A stretch of 64,000 nt of DNA from Pseudoduganella albidiflava (GTDB lineage Bacteria > Pseudomonadota > Gammaproteobacteria > Burkholderiales > Burkholderiaceae_D), in contig NZ_CP036401.1 in the NCBI RefSeq assembly GCF_004322755.1, positions 5,518,001 through 5,582,000 of the forward strand. Direction: 5' to 3'. This document shows positions 9,525 to 19,775 of this stretch, one piece after another (the first letter of the stretch is position 1; each line of letters begins with the position of its first letter). Made by a program: the position numbers and the translations under genes. Below the pieces are notes generated by a model that worked only from the letters and a program-made list of their open reading frames with translations, was not told the origin of the DNA and ran no database searches.

Positions 9525-12233
9525 ATGATTAAAGAAACAACACTCTCCCATTCGATCAGGCTGATCTGCGCGGCAGGGCTCGCGGGCATGATCGCCGTGC
9601 CGGCATTGGCACAAACCACGGATCAGCCGATCCAGCGCGTACAGGTTACCGGCTCTGCGATCAAGCACATCGATGCCGAAACCGCCGTTCCCATCACCGT
9701 GGTCAAGATGGACCAGTTGAGGGCGGAAGGCATCACGACCGTGGAACAAGTGTTGTCCACCGTTTCCGCGATGCAGGCCACCCAGGGCACCAGCCAGGTC
9801 GTGGGCCTGGGCACCGGCGGCGCCTCGTTTGCCGACATGCGCGGTATCGGCCAGAACAAGACGCTGGTGCTGCTGAACGGCCGCCGCCTGGCCAACAATG
9901 CGTTCGACAGCTCGGCGCCGGACTTGAACATGATCCCGTTCGCGGCGATCGAGCGCGTGGAAGTGCTGCGCGACGGCGCATCGTCGCTGTACGGTTCGGA
10001 CGCGGTGGGTGGTGTCATCAACTTCATCACGAAGAAAGACTTTACCGGCGGCGTCGTGACCGTGGGTGGCGATTCGCCGCACCACCAGGGCGGCCAGGGC
10101 CTGAACAGCAATATCGGCCTGGGCTTCGGCGACCTGGACACGGATGGCTGGAACTTCTTCGCCATGGGCGACTTCCAGAAACAGCGCGCCATCGGCGGCC
10201 TGGACCGTGATTTCAACACGCGCTATGCCGGCGGCCTGTCCGGTTCCACCAGCCCGGCCAACTACTACCAGGAAGGCGATGCCGGCAACCCGGCCGCGCC
10301 GGACTGCACCAGCTCGCCGAACCTGGTAACGAATGGCACCAGCTGCAGGATGACGACGTCGAGCTTCGTCGACTACGTGCCGCGCTCGGAGCGCGCCACC
10401 GGCCTGTTCAAGGGCACGCTGAAGCTGCCGAACAACCATGAGCTGGGCCTGGAATACCTGATCAGCCGCAGCAAGGTGGAAAGCGCGATCGCGCCGGTGC
10501 CGTACGGCGGCCTGATCATGAACCGCACGCTGACCAATGGTGCGCTCAATCCTTACTACCCGGGCAACCCGGGCGGCGTGACGCCGAACATCCTGCTCGA
10601 TCCGGAATTCATCGGCGAATCCGGCCTGCCGGAAGGCGCCGAGCCCGGCTACATCAACGTGATGTGGCGTAACCTGCCGGGTGGCTCGCGCGCCGACGAA
10701 AACATCAACCGCCAGCAGCGCTTCGTCGCTTCGCTGTCCGGCAAGGTGGCTGGCTGGGACTACCAGACCGCCCTGTCGTACAACGAGAACAAGGTGAAGG
10801 TGAACCTGAATGGCTACAGCAACGGCGACATCATCACCAAGGGTGTGCTCGATGGCGTGATCAACCCGTTCGGCGAGCAGACCGCGGCCGGCCTGGACCT
10901 GATCCACTCCGCCGCCCTGAACGGCAACATCCAGAACGCCAAGGGCACCACCAAGACCTTCGACGTGAACGCCAGCCGCGAACTGGCCGACTGGCTGGGC
11001 GCGGGCCGTGCCGCCGCGCTGGCGATCGGCGCCGTGGCAAGCCGCGAGCACTTCGTGCAGGCATCGAACACCGAGTACGCCGAGAAAGTGGTGGCCAGCA
11101 CGGGTATCGACCCGACCGCCCACAACGAAGGTTCGCGCACCGTGTACGCCGCCTACGGCGAGTTGAACGTGCCGCTGCTGAAGACGCTGGACGTGACGGC
11201 CGCCGTGCGCTACGACAAGTACAGCGACTTCGGCAACAGCACCAATCCGAAGTTCAGCTTCCGCTGGCAACCGGCACCGGAAGTGCTGGTACGCGGTTCG
11301 TATTCGACCGGCTTCCGCGCGCCGTCGCTGTACGAGATCAACGCTTCGCAGACGTACACCAACACCTCCACCCAAAACGATCCGGTGAACTGCCCGAACG
11401 GCACGCCGATCCCGGGTAAAGGCTCGGCCACCAACTGCCGCGTGCAATTCCAGAAACTGGAGGGCGGTAACCAGAACCTGGATCCGGAAGAATCGAAGAA
11501 CGCCACGCTGGGCATCGTCTACGAAGGCGTCAAGAACCTGACGCTGTCGGCCGACCTGTGGGCCATCAAGCTGGAACACCAGATCGACGGCCTGTCCGAG
11601 GATGACGTGTTCGCCAACGGCGCCAAGTACGCGGCCCTGTACCACCGCAACGCGGCCGGCAACCTGTCGATCGACGGTTCGCAGTGCGTCACGCCGGCCA
11701 ACTGCGGCTACGTCGACCTGCGCACGCAGAACCTGGGCGACATCAAGACCCACGGCGTGGACCTGGCTGCCCAGTACCGCCTGCGCACGGGTGACTTCGG
11801 CACGTACAACTTCGCGCTGAACAGCACCTGGGTGCATGGCTTCAAGTACCAGACGTCGCAAGGCGGCGAATGGATCGACCGCCTGGGCGCCTACCGCGGC
11901 ATCGGCCCGGTGTTCCGCTGGCAGAACACCGCCAACGTGCGCTGGAACCTGCGCCAGCTGGGTGCCGGCCTGACCGCGAACCACAAGTCCGGCTACCTGG
12001 ACGCGGACAACGCCTTCGAAGAGAACCACCGCGTGGCGTCGTACACCACGATCGACGGCTACCTGTCGTGGACGCAGCCGAAAGGCTACGCCGTCACGTT
12101 CGGCGTGCGCAACATGTTCGACCGCGACCCGCCGCTGTCCTACCAGGAAGACACCTTCCAGGCCGGCTACGACCCGCGCTTCGCCTCGGCGATCGGCCGC
12201 ACGTTCTACCTGCGCGCTTCGTACAGCTTCTAA
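9525..12233 (+). CDS. TonB-dependent outer-membrane receptor (902 aa)
   Basis: The selected ATG begins MIKETTLSHSIRLICAAGLA, a good signal peptide ending at ALAQ, and has GGA seven bases upstream; an in-frame ATG 18 bases earlier is possible. The plug domain shows VQVTGSAIK, LVLLNGRRLANNAFD and the GASSLYGSDAVGGVINFITK motif. The barrel ends in RASYSF with a terminal phenylalanine, as expected for BAM-assembled proteins. The substrate is unknown. It differs enough from the receptor at 6230 to be a separate lineage and not a recent duplicate. A strong terminator follows directly. Confidence 0.93.
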   Translation: MIKETTLSHSIRLICAAGLAGMIAVPALAQTTDQPIQRVQVTGSAIKHIDAETAVPITVVKMDQLRAEGITTVEQVLSTVSAMQATQGTSQVVGLGTGGASFADMRGIGQNKTLVLLNGRRLANNAFDSSAPDLNMIPFAAIERVEVLRDGASSLYGSDAVGGVINFITKKDFTGGVVTVGGDSPHHQGGQGLNSNIGLGFGDLDTDGWNFFAMGDFQKQRAIGGLDRDFNTRYAGGLSGSTSPANYYQEGDAGNPAAPDCTSSPNLVTNGTSCRMTTSSFVDYVPRSERATGLFKGTLKLPNNHELGLEYLISRSKVESAIAPVPYGGLIMNRTLTNGALNPYYPGNPGGVTPNILLDPEFIGESGLPEGAEPGYINVMWRNLPGGSRADENINRQQRFVASLSGKVAGWDYQTALSYNENKVKVNLNGYSNGDIITKGVLDGVINPFGEQTAAGLDLIHSAALNGNIQNAKGTTKTFDVNASRELADWLGAGRAAALAIGAVASREHFVQASNTEYAEKVVASTGIDPTAHNEGSRTVYAAYGELNVPLLKTLDVTAAVRYDKYSDFGNSTNPKFSFRWQPAPEVLVRGSYSTGFRAPSLYEINASQTYTNTSTQNDPVNCPNGTPIPGKGSATNCRVQFQKLEGGNQNLDPEESKNATLGIVYEGVKNLTLSADLWAIKLEHQIDGLSEDDVFANGAKYAALYHRNAAGNLSIDGSQCVTPANCGYVDLRTQNLGDIKTHGVDLAAQYRLRTGDFGTYNFALNSTWVHGFKYQTSQGGEWIDRLGAYRGIGPVFRWQNTANVRWNLRQLGAGLTANHKSGYLDADNAFEENHRVASYTTIDGYLSWTQPKGYAVTFGVRNMFDRDPPLSYQEDTFQAGYDPRFASAIGRTFYLRASYSF

Positions 12234-12252
12234 GCTTTACGCCGCATGACAA

Positions 12253-12285
12253 AGCCCCGCCGGCTCGCGCCGGCGGGGCTTTTTT
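12253..12285 (+). terminator. Rho-independent terminator of the receptor at 9525
   Basis: A perfect 12-bp stem (AGCCCCGCCGGC paired with GCCGGCGGGGCT, loop TCGC) is followed directly by a run of Ts, 20 bases after the stop codon. Confidence 0.9.
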
Positions 12286-12294
12286 CATTGCTCA

Positions 12295-12352
12295 AAACCG
12301 GGGTCAGACCCCGGTTTCAGGAAACATTGCACAAATTCGGGGTCTGACCCCG
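12295..12352. repeat. Two GGGGTCAGACCCC-type palindromes
   Basis: The first palindrome (12295-12317) has 11-bp arms AAACCGGGGTC and GACCCCGGTTT around a single A. The second (12338-12352) has arms CGGGGTC and GACCCCG around a T. The two are in opposite sense at the centre (A or T) and together can also pair with each other. They belong to the GGGGTCAG family seen elsewhere in the window. Confidence 0.75.
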
Positions 12353-12364
12353 GTTTCGGGCAAC

Positions 12365-12391
12365 AAAAAAGGCGCTCGAGGCGCCTTTTTT
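12365..12391 (-). terminator. Terminator of gapA
   Basis: AAAAAAGGCGC and GCGCCTTTTTT flank the loop TCGAG, giving an 11-bp stem with T-runs on both strands. It lies 19 bases beyond the gapA stop and can act in both directions. Confidence 0.88.
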
Positions 12392-12410
12392 GCGGGTGCT
12401 GCGGGAGCGA

Positions 12411-13421
12411 TTACTTCGCGTTGAACAGCGCGACGGTGGTGTCCAGCATGCGGTTCGAGAAGCCCCACTCGTTGTCGTACCACGACGAGACCTTGACCAG
12501 GCGGCCGGAGACTTTCGTCAGCGTGGCGTCGAAGTTCGACGATGCCGGGTTGTGGTTGAAGTCCACCGAGACCAGCGGTTCGGTCTGGTAGGTCAGCACG
12601 CCTGCCAGCGCGCCTTCGGCGGCCGACTTCATGATCTGGTTGACTTCATCGACGGTGGTGTCGCGCTTGGCGATGAACGACAGGTCGACCAGCGACACGT
12701 TGATGGTCGGCACGCGGATGGCGAAGCCGTCCAGCTTGCCGTTCAGTTCCGGCAGCACCAGGCCAACGGCGGCGGCGGCGCCGGTCTTGGTCGGGATCAT
12801 CGACTGGGTGGCGGAACGGGCGCGGCGCAGGTCTTCATGCATCACGTCGGTCAGCACCTGGTCGTTGGTGTACGAGTGCACGGTGGTCATCAGGCCGGTT
12901 TCCACGCCGATCGCATCGTTCAGCGGCTTGACCAGCGGGGCCAGGCAGTTGGTGGTGCACGAAGCGTTCGAGATCACGGTGTCCGACGCTTTCAGCACGC
13001 CTTCGTTGACGCCGAAGACGATCGTCGCGTCGACATCCTTGCCGCCCGGTGCCGAGATGATGACTTTCTTGGCGCCGCCCTTCAGGTGGGCCGAAGCCTT
13101 TTCCTTGGTGGTGAAGAAGCCGGTGCATTCCAGCACGACGTCCACGCCCAGCTCGCCCCATGGAATTTCAGCAGGATTGCGCTGCGCGAACACGCGGATC
13201 TTGTCGCCGTTGACGATCATGAAATCGCCGTCGACTTCCACGGTGCCGTTGAACTTGCCATGGGCCGTGTCGTAACGGGTCAGGTGCGCGTTCGATTGCG
13301 CATTGCCCAGGTCGTTGATGGCCACGATCTGGATGTCCTGCTTCTTGCCGCCTTCGTAGAAAGCGCGCAGTACGTTGCGGCCGATACGGCCGTAGCCGTT
13401 GATTGCTACCTTGATCGTCAT
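12411..13421 (-). CDS. gapA: Glyceraldehyde-3-phosphate dehydrogenase, type I
   Basis: The 336-residue enzyme oxidises glyceraldehyde-3-phosphate to 1,3-bisphosphoglycerate in glycolysis. The Rossmann start [14 protein letters not shown], the acidic NAD-binding residue in AINDLGN (suggesting NAD preference), the catalytic Cys155 in SNASCTTNC and the C-terminal [13 protein letters not shown] motif are all present. Length is normal. It lies 89 bases downstream of tkt on the same strand; a hairpin without a T-run (CCCCACT/AGTGGGG, 13467-13485) sits in that gap. The tkt-gap order is common in Burkholderiales and joins the pentose phosphate pathway to glycolysis. Confidence 0.98.
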   Translation of the reverse strand: MTIKVAINGYGRIGRNVLRAFYEGGKKQDIQIVAINDLGNAQSNAHLTRYDTAHGKFNGTVEVDGDFMIVNGDKIRVFAQRNPAEIPWGELGVDVVLECTGFFTTKEKASAHLKGGAKKVIISAPGGKDVDATIVFGVNEGVLKASDTVISNASCTTNCLAPLVKPLNDAIGVETGLMTTVHSYTNDQVLTDVMHEDLRRARSATQSMIPTKTGAAAAVGLVLPELNGKLDGFAIRVPTINVSLVDLSFIAKRDTTVDEVNQIMKSAAEGALAGVLTYQTEPLVSVDFNHNPASSNFDATLTKVSGRLVKVSSWYDNEWGFSNRMLDTTVALFNAK

Positions 13422-13510
13422 TACCTATGCTCCTGATAAAAGAAAAACGGTTCTTATTATGCAACACCCCACTACAGGAGTGGGGCGCGAGGTTCTTTAT
13501 GCAGCGAGGG

Positions 13511-15508
13511 TTATGCTTTAACTACAGCTTTGGCTTTCGCCACTACGTTCTCGACCGTGAAGCCGAAGTGCTTGAACAGCACGCTGGCCGGGGCGGATTC
13601 GCCGAAGGTGTCGATACCGACGACGGCGCCTTCCAGGCCCACGTACTTGTACCAGAAGTCGGTCACGCCGGCTTCCACCGCCACGCGCGGGATGCCCTTG
13701 CCCAGCACGCTGGCCTTGTAGGCCGCGTCCTGGCGGTCGAACACGTCGGTGGACGGCATCGACACCACGCGGGCCGGGATGCCTTCGCTCTTCAGCGCGG
13801 CGGCGGCGTTGACGGCCAGCTCCACTTCCGAGCCGGTGGCGATCAGCACGACTTTCGCATCGGCTTCGTCGGACAGGATATAGCCGCCCTTGGCGATGTC
13901 GGCGATGGCCTGCTCGGTGCGCTCATGGTACGGCAGGTTCTGGCGCGAGAAGATCAGCGTGCTCGGGCCGTTCTTGCGCTTGACCGCTTCGCCCCAGGCT
14001 ACCATCGATTCGACGGTGTCGGCCGGGCGCCAGTTGTCCAGGTTCGGGATCAGGCGCAGCGACGAGACGTGCTCGACGGACTGGTGGGTCGGGCCGTCTT
14101 CGCCCAGGCCGATCGAATCGTGCGTGAACACGAAGATCGAGCGCTGCTTCATCAGCGCGGCCATGCGCAGCGCGTTGCGGCTGTAGTCGGAGAACGTCAG
14201 GAAGGTAGCGCCGAACGGGATGTAGCCGCCGTGCAGGGCCACGCCGTTCATGATCGCGCTCATGCCGAATTCGCGCACGCCGTAGTTGACGTGGTTGCCC
14301 GGCTTGCCGGAACGGATGTTGGTCGACTCTTTCCAGTTGGTCAGGTTCGAGCTGGTCAGGTCGGCCGAGCCGCCCAGGAATTCCGGCAGCACCGCCGACA
14401 GGGCCTGGATCGCGTTCTGCGAAGCCTTGCGGGTGGCGATGGTTTCCTTCTTCTCGACGCAGGTGGCGATCGCGGCCTTCAGCGTTTCATCGAAGTTGGC
14501 CGGCAGGTCGCCGTTCATGCGGCGCTTCAGCTCGGCGGCTTCAGCCGGGAATGCGGCGGCGTACGCGTCGAACTTCGTGTTCCATTCGGTTTCGAACGAA
14601 GCGCCCTTGTCCTTGAAGTTCCAGGCGGTGGTGACTTCTTCCGGCAGGACGAACGGCTCGTGGCCCCAGCTGATGTATTCGCGGACGGCGGCGATTTCCT
14701 TGTCGCCCAGCGCGGCGCCGTGCACCTTGTCGCCACCCTGCAGGTTCGGCGAACCCTTGCCGATGACGGTCTTGCAGCAGATCAGCGTCGGCTTGTCGGC
14801 CTTCTTGGCCTGCTCGATGGCGGCATCGACGGCGGTCACGTCGTGGCCGTCCACGTCGCGGATCACGTTCCAGCCGTACGCTTCGAAGCGCTTCGGCGTA
14901 TCGTCGGTGAACCAGCCTTCGACCTTGCCGTCGATGGAGATGCCGTTGTCGTCATACAGCGCGATCAGCTTGCGCAGGCCGAGCGTGCCGGCCAGCGAGC
15001 ACACTTCGTGCGAGATGCCTTCCATCAGGCAGCCATCGCCGACGAACGCATACGTGTAGTGATCGACCACGTCGTGGCCCGGCTTGTTGAACTCGTTCGC
15101 CAGCAGCCACTCGGCCAGCGCCATGCCGACCGCGTTGGCCAGGCCCTGGCCCAGCGGGCCCGTGGTGGTTTCCACGCCCGGCGTGATGTCCACTTCCGGG
15201 TGGCCCGGCGTCTTCGAGTGCAGCTGGCGGAAGCCGCGGATGTCGTCCATCGACACGTCGTAGCCGGACAGGTGCAGCAGCGCGTAGTGCAGCATCGAGC
15301 CGTGGCCGTTGGAGAGCAGGAAGCGGTCGCGGTTGACCCAGTCCGGATTGGCCGGGTTGTGGCGGTGGTGCCCGCTCCACAGCGCGACGGCGATCTCGGC
15401 CATGCCCATCGGCATGCCTGGGTGGCCGGAGTTGGCTTTCTGGACGGCGTCCATCGCCAGCGCGCGGATCGCGTTGGCCATCTGGGTGTGGGGAAGCTTA
15501 GCGTTCAT
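13511..15508 (-). CDS. tkt: Transketolase
   Basis: The 665-residue thiamine-diphosphate enzyme moves two-carbon units in the pentose phosphate pathway. Visible motifs are [10 protein letters not shown] at about residues 28-37, the diphosphate-binding GDGCLMEG at 157-164, and the central pyrimidine-binding domain with [13 protein letters not shown]. The start MNAKLPHTQ at 15508 was chosen because it gives the family's usual N-terminus; an upstream in-frame ATG at 15580 would add 24 residues without similarity. No good ribosome-binding site is visible for either. It is probably transcribed with gapA. Confidence 0.97.
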   Translation of the reverse strand: MNAKLPHTQMANAIRALAMDAVQKANSGHPGMPMGMAEIAVALWSGHHRHNPANPDWVNRDRFLLSNGHGSMLHYALLHLSGYDVSMDDIRGFRQLHSKTPGHPEVDITPGVETTTGPLGQGLANAVGMALAEWLLANEFNKPGHDVVDHYTYAFVGDGCLMEGISHEVCSLAGTLGLRKLIALYDDNGISIDGKVEGWFTDDTPKRFEAYGWNVIRDVDGHDVTAVDAAIEQAKKADKPTLICCKTVIGKGSPNLQGGDKVHGAALGDKEIAAVREYISWGHEPFVLPEEVTTAWNFKDKGASFETEWNTKFDAYAAAFPAEAAELKRRMNGDLPANFDETLKAAIATCVEKKETIATRKASQNAIQALSAVLPEFLGGSADLTSSNLTNWKESTNIRSGKPGNHVNYGVREFGMSAIMNGVALHGGYIPFGATFLTFSDYSRNALRMAALMKQRSIFVFTHDSIGLGEDGPTHQSVEHVSSLRLIPNLDNWRPADTVESMVAWGEAVKRKNGPSTLIFSRQNLPYHERTEQAIADIAKGGYILSDEADAKVVLIATGSEVELAVNAAAALKSEGIPARVVSMPSTDVFDRQDAAYKASVLGKGIPRVAVEAGVTDFWYKYVGLEGAVVGIDTFGESAPASVLFKHFGFTVENVVAKAKAVVKA

Positions 15509-15718
15509 AATCAGTTGGTGCGGGAGGTTTGGAATTCCGGGGGCTACAAGCCGTTTCGAGCTGGTAAGTGCGCTGATCAAAGCGCTGGTACGTACCCTAC
15601 CTGGTGGACTGCCGAACTGCCACCATGCTGAAACCGCCTTGGCTGCGTAGCCCGCTATTTTACCAGAGGCCGGCGGCGGCGCTTAAAATCAGTGCATTCT
15701 GGACTTATTCTTATAACG

Positions 15719-16444
15719 ATGCCACGTTTCTACATCGATGCCCCCCTCGCCACCGGCCAGTTGCTCGACCTGCCGGCCGAAGTCGCCCATCACATCCACG
15801 TCGTGCGGCTGGCGCCGGGCGATGCGCTGACCCTGTTCAATGGCACCGGCGGGCAATACGAGGCCGAGCTGGTCGAGGTCGGCAAGAAACGCGCGACGGC
15901 CGAGATCAAGGCATTCGATGGCCGCGAGGCCGAGCTGCCCTACCCTGTCACGCTGGCCCAGGCGCTGCCCGAGGGCACGAAAATGGACTGGATCATCGAG
16001 AAAGCCGTCGAACTGGGCGTCACGGCCGTGCAGCCGCTGGCCGCGCGGCGCTGCGTGGTGCGCCTGTCGGCCGAGCGGGCGCAGAAAAAGCTCGAGCACT
16101 GGCAGGGCGTCATCGTCGCCGCGGCCGAGCAGAGCGGGCGCAACCGGCTGGCCGCCCTGGACGGGCCGATGGACCTGAAGGAATGGCTGGCGCGCCCCGC
16201 CGACGGCCAGCGCATCCTGCTGAGCCCGCGCGCGACCGGGTCGCTGGCCGCCTGGAGCCGCGCCCAGGCGCCGCAGCCGGTCACGCTGCTGGTCGGCCCG
16301 GAAGGCGGCTTCACGGACGAGGAGGAAGCACTGGCGCGACAGTTCGGTGCGCTGGCGTTGTCCGCCGGGCCGCGCGTGCTGCGCACGGAAACGGCCGCGC
16401 TGGCGGTGCTTGCCGTGCTGAGCGCCGCCTGGGGCGGGATGTGA
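15719..16444 (+). CDS. rsmE: 16S rRNA (uracil-1498-N3)-methyltransferase
   Basis: The 241-residue SPOUT-fold enzyme methylates U1498 of 16S rRNA. Family features seen are MPRFYID at the start, the central EKAVELGVTAVQPL, EQSGRN, and the C-terminal knot LLVGPEGGFTDEE followed by LGPRVLRTETA-like SAGPRVLRTETA. The ATG at 15719 is chosen by homology; a start nine codons earlier has no support. It is divergent from tkt with about 210 bases between, and faces a receptor gene on the other strand. Confidence 0.96.
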   Translation: MPRFYIDAPLATGQLLDLPAEVAHHIHVVRLAPGDALTLFNGTGGQYEAELVEVGKKRATAEIKAFDGREAELPYPVTLAQALPEGTKMDWIIEKAVELGVTAVQPLAARRCVVRLSAERAQKKLEHWQGVIVAAAEQSGRNRLAALDGPMDLKEWLARPADGQRILLSPRATGSLAAWSRAQAPQPVTLLVGPEGGFTDEEEALARQFGALALSAGPRVLRTETAALAVLAVLSAAWGGM

Positions 16445-16453
16445 TGCGGCCAT

Positions 16454-16475
16454 GAAAAAAGGCGCCGCGGCGCCT
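16454..16475 (-). terminator. Terminator of the receptor at 16514
   Basis: AAGGCGCC and GGCGCCTT form an 8-bp stem around GC, followed on the minus strand by six Ts. It also lies just after the rsmE stop, so rsmE transcripts read through the same hairpin. Confidence 0.85.
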
Positions 16476-16513
16476 TCGGTGGGACATGGCGGCCAAGCCG
16501 CCATGGCTCCCGA

Positions 16514-19381
16514 TCAGAACGTATAGCTGGCGCCGAGCGAGAAGTAGCGGCCCACCGCGCCGGCCTGGTGCAGCGTTGCGTTGTACGCGGTCTGCGGCCC
16601 GGCATTGCCGTAGGTTGCCACGTCGATCGGCGGCTGGCGGTCGAAGGCGTTCAGGATCGAGGCCTTGATCGTCAGGTTCCGGTTCACCCGGAACACGGCG
16701 TTCAGGTCGGTCGACATGAACGAGCGGATCTTGCAGTATTCCGGCGGCGTGCCGTTCGGGTTGTTGTTGAAGTAGGCGCGGCCGCCCACGCTCCCGGCGA
16801 TGTCGGCGCAGTCGTTGACGCCCAGCGACGGGTCCAGGCCGCTATAGGAACCGGTCCAGTTGAAGGTGCTGGTCAGCGTGAGCGGCCCCTTCTCGTAGCC
16901 CAGGGTTAGCTGGGCGCGGTTCTTCGGATTGCCCGTGTTGCCGGAAACCACGGACGGGCCATGCGTGCCGGCCAGTTCGTATTCGACGCCCACCTGGTCC
17001 AGCTTGTAGCTGATCATGTGGTTAAGGCTCAGCTGTGTGCGGAAGTTGCCGATGTCGCCGGCGTTCCAGCGGTAGCTCAGGTCCAGTTCCACGCCGGTGG
17101 TTTTCACGCCGCCGGAGTTCACGTACGACGACTGGGCATAGGCGATCGTGCCGACCGGCGGCACGCCGGTGACCAGTCCGCCGTTGCCGTCGGCGATGTC
17201 GATCGGTACCGCCGGATTGCGCGCGTACACCGGCACGAAGTCGGGCAAGCCCGATTCCGTGTTGATCTGGTTCTTCACCTCGATGCTGTAGTAGTCCAGC
17301 GTGGCGCTCAGGTTGCGCACCGGCTCGACGATCAGGCCCAGCGTGAACGACTTCGACTTTTCCGGTTCCAGGTCGGGATTCGTCGTCTGCACGAACGCGG
17401 GCACGAAGCCGCACGCGGATGGCACGTTGCCGGCCGTGGTGCGGTCGCCGTCCGCGCACAGGATCGGATCGTCGATCGCGTTGAACGAGAAGGTGGACGA
17501 CGAGATGCCCGATTCGGCTGCGTTCGGGGCGCGGAAGCCGCGCGCGAAGGTGCCGCGCACCGTCAGGGCCGGGTGCGCCTTCCACTTGAATTTCGCGCCC
17601 GGCGTAAACGAGTTGCCGTACGTGTCGTAGTGGTCATAGCGGGCCGAAGCGCTCAGCTCCAGGTTCTGCAGCGGCAGCGCGTTCAGCTCGGCGAAGGCGG
17701 CCGTGTTGGTTTCGTCGCCGAATACATAGGCGGCGCCGTTGCCGACCACGCCCTGCGCCAGCAGGTCCGGCGGCGGCGCGTTCAGTTCCTTCTTGTACCA
17801 GCTGAGGCCGGCCGCGAATGTCAGCGGGCCGCCGCCCGGCAGGCGGGCCAGCTCGCGCTGCGCGTGCGCCTCGGCGAAGGTCAGCTCGGACTCTGCTTTG
17901 TCGCCGAAAGTCGGCACGATCGCCGCATTGTCCGCCGCGGAATTGCCGCCCAGCGGGTTGTACGGGTTGGTGGCGCGGCGCAGCGCGTTGTACAGCGCCA
18001 CGCGGTTCACGAAGCCGCTGTAGACCGACTCGGTCTTCACCTTCGAGTAGCCGGCGGCGGCGCCGATGTCCCAGCCGCCCCAGCTGCCGTTCAGGTCGGC
18101 CGCGAAGCGCGTCGCGGTCGATTCATTGTTCTGCTGCGCCGCCGAGCCCGCGCCGGGAATCAGCCCGTACAGCCGGGCCGGCGCGCCCAGCTGGTTGATG
18201 CCGCCCGCCGGAATCCGGGTATCGGGCACGCCGTTGACGATGCGCGGCGGCTGCCCGGGCACCAGCGCGGTATAGCCGCCAAAGGTATTGCTGGGCGTGA
18301 ATGCCACGGCATTCGTCAGGCCGCGGCCGTTGGTGCTTTCGCGCCGGAACATCGACGCTTTCAGCGCCAGCGTCCAGTCCTCGCCCAGCTTCTTCGTGAA
18401 GCCGGCCAGCACGCTCATCCGGTCCGACTCGGGCTGCAGGTTCGATACTTCGTCGCGCACCATGCACTGGCCGGCGCGGTATTTGACGAAGTTGCAGGTG
18501 GGGTCGAGGAACTGGTAGCTGGCCGGATTGTTGACGCCGGTGGCCGGGTTGTACAGGAAAGGACTGCTGGCGGCCGTCAGGAAACTGTTGCTCTCGTTGG
18601 GCACGCCGCGCAGCACGGACAGGCCGCCGCGCGTGGTCCAGTCGCCGCTGGCCCAGCCGTATTGTTCGCGCTGGTGCACCTTGATCGGGTCGGCATGGCG
18701 GTACTCCGCGCTGACATAGGCGTTGTAGCCATCCGTATCCAGGTCGCCGATGCCGCCGGTGGCCGTCACCTTGTGCATCTTGCCGCCGCCGTGCTGCGAA
18801 TTGCCGACCTCGGCGCTGGCACTGAAGCCCTTGAATTCCTTTTTCAGGATGATGTTGACCACGCCCGCGACAGCGTCGGACCCGTACAGCGCCGAGGCGC
18901 CCTCCTTCAGCACCTCGATGCGCTCGACGGCGTCGAAGGGAATCGACGACACATCGACGAACTGGCGCTGCGAATCGTCCGACAGCGGATACGGCGACAT
19001 GCGGTGGCCATCGACCAGCACCAGCGTCAGGCCGACGGACAGGCCGCGCAGCGACACGCCGGAGGCGCCGGCGGCGAAGGCGCCGGCGAAGCCCGAGCCC
19101 AGCGCGCCCTGGCCATTGGCCGACAGGTTGCTCAGCACTTCGGCGATCGACGTCTGGCCCGACCTGGCGATGTCGGCTGCCGTGAGCACCTGGATCGGGC
19201 TGGGCGTTTCCTTGTCGGCGCGGCTGATCAGCGAGCCGGTGACCGTGACGCGCTGCATCGGCTGCTGTTCAGCGGCAGCGGGGCCGGTCGTTTGTGCCAG
19301 TGCGGGGAATGCGGGAAGAGCGGCCACGGCGCCGAAAGCCAGCGCCAGCGACCGTACGAGAACGGTTTTGTTTGCCATCAT
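16514..19381 (-). CDS. TonB-dependent outer-membrane receptor (955 aa)
   Basis: GAGGA lies seven bases before the ATG at 19381. The product starts with a signal peptide ending PALAQ. The plug contains RVTVTGSLISRADKETPSPI, SLRGLSVGLTLVLVDGHRM and KEGASALYGSDAVAGVVNII, all TonB-dependent receptor hallmarks. The barrel ends SLGASYTF. The ligand is unknown. The nearest gene on the same strand is the receptor at 19776, but a terminator between them makes separate transcription likely. Confidence 0.93.
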   Translation of the reverse strand: MMANKTVLVRSLALAFGAVAALPAFPALAQTTGPAAAEQQPMQRVTVTGSLISRADKETPSPIQVLTAADIARSGQTSIAEVLSNLSANGQGALGSGFAGAFAAGASGVSLRGLSVGLTLVLVDGHRMSPYPLSDDSQRQFVDVSSIPFDAVERIEVLKEGASALYGSDAVAGVVNIILKKEFKGFSASAEVGNSQHGGGKMHKVTATGGIGDLDTDGYNAYVSAEYRHADPIKVHQREQYGWASGDWTTRGGLSVLRGVPNESNSFLTAASSPFLYNPATGVNNPASYQFLDPTCNFVKYRAGQCMVRDEVSNLQPESDRMSVLAGFTKKLGEDWTLALKASMFRRESTNGRGLTNAVAFTPSNTFGGYTALVPGQPPRIVNGVPDTRIPAGGINQLGAPARLYGLIPGAGSAAQQNNESTATRFAADLNGSWGGWDIGAAAGYSKVKTESVYSGFVNRVALYNALRRATNPYNPLGGNSAADNAAIVPTFGDKAESELTFAEAHAQRELARLPGGGPLTFAAGLSWYKKELNAPPPDLLAQGVVGNGAAYVFGDETNTAAFAELNALPLQNLELSASARYDHYDTYGNSFTPGAKFKWKAHPALTVRGTFARGFRAPNAAESGISSSTFSFNAIDDPILCADGDRTTAGNVPSACGFVPAFVQTTNPDLEPEKSKSFTLGLIVEPVRNLSATLDYYSIEVKNQINTESGLPDFVPVYARNPAVPIDIADGNGGLVTGVPPVGTIAYAQSSYVNSGGVKTTGVELDLSYRWNAGDIGNFRTQLSLNHMISYKLDQVGVEYELAGTHGPSVVSGNTGNPKNRAQLTLGYEKGPLTLTSTFNWTGSYSGLDPSLGVNDCADIAGSVGGRAYFNNNPNGTPPEYCKIRSFMSTDLNAVFRVNRNLTIKASILNAFDRQPPIDVATYGNAGPQTAYNATLHQAGAVGRYFSLGASYTF

Positions 19382-19775
19382 GGATTTCCTCTATGAGCCA
19401 GCGATGCCGGAAACAGCGATCCGTTCGGATCACGCTATCGGCAAGGCTGTATGGATCGCGCTCCCGCGCCATGCGCGGGAACGATTCGCTCGGAAGACCA
19501 GTGGCTGTTGTTATTTATTTCCGAATCCGACATGAGACCATGGGCGGAAATGGGGTGTCAATTTATAAACATTGGTATGCGGCAAACGTGCAACAAATGC
19601 ATGTATTTCGCCCTTGCCGGCAGTACCTGGGCTTGAAAGTGGTATGCCCGCCGGCTTGCGCGTCCCGCCGGGGCTGCCGTGCGCCGGCGGTCGCCTGGAG
19701 AGCGCCGCCAAATAAAAAACCCCGCACAAGGCGGGGTTCGGTCGAGCGGGGCCGGCGAGGCCGGCCCTGGCTTCA
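19382..19775. other. Gap between two receptor genes, with a terminator
   Basis: The gap holds the upstream region of the 16514 receptor and the terminator of the 19776 receptor. An 8-bp hairpin (TCCCGCGC/GCGCGGGA, loop CAT, 19462-19480) lies about 80 bases before the ATG at 19381. No open frame here looks real. Confidence 0.6.
19711..19738 (-). terminator. Terminator of the receptor at 19776
   Basis: AACCCCGC and GCGGGGTT pair around ACAAG, with a T-run on the minus strand, 38 bases past the stop codon. Confidence 0.9.

Noticed and set aside
6428..12029. Long minus-strand frames of 969 and 888 codons over the first two receptors
   Set aside because: Both oppose genes with signal peptides and receptor motifs and show no protein features of their own.
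13467..13485. Hairpin between tkt and gapA as a terminator
   Set aside because: The stem is good, but no T-run follows on the minus strand; it would at most stabilise or process the joint transcript.
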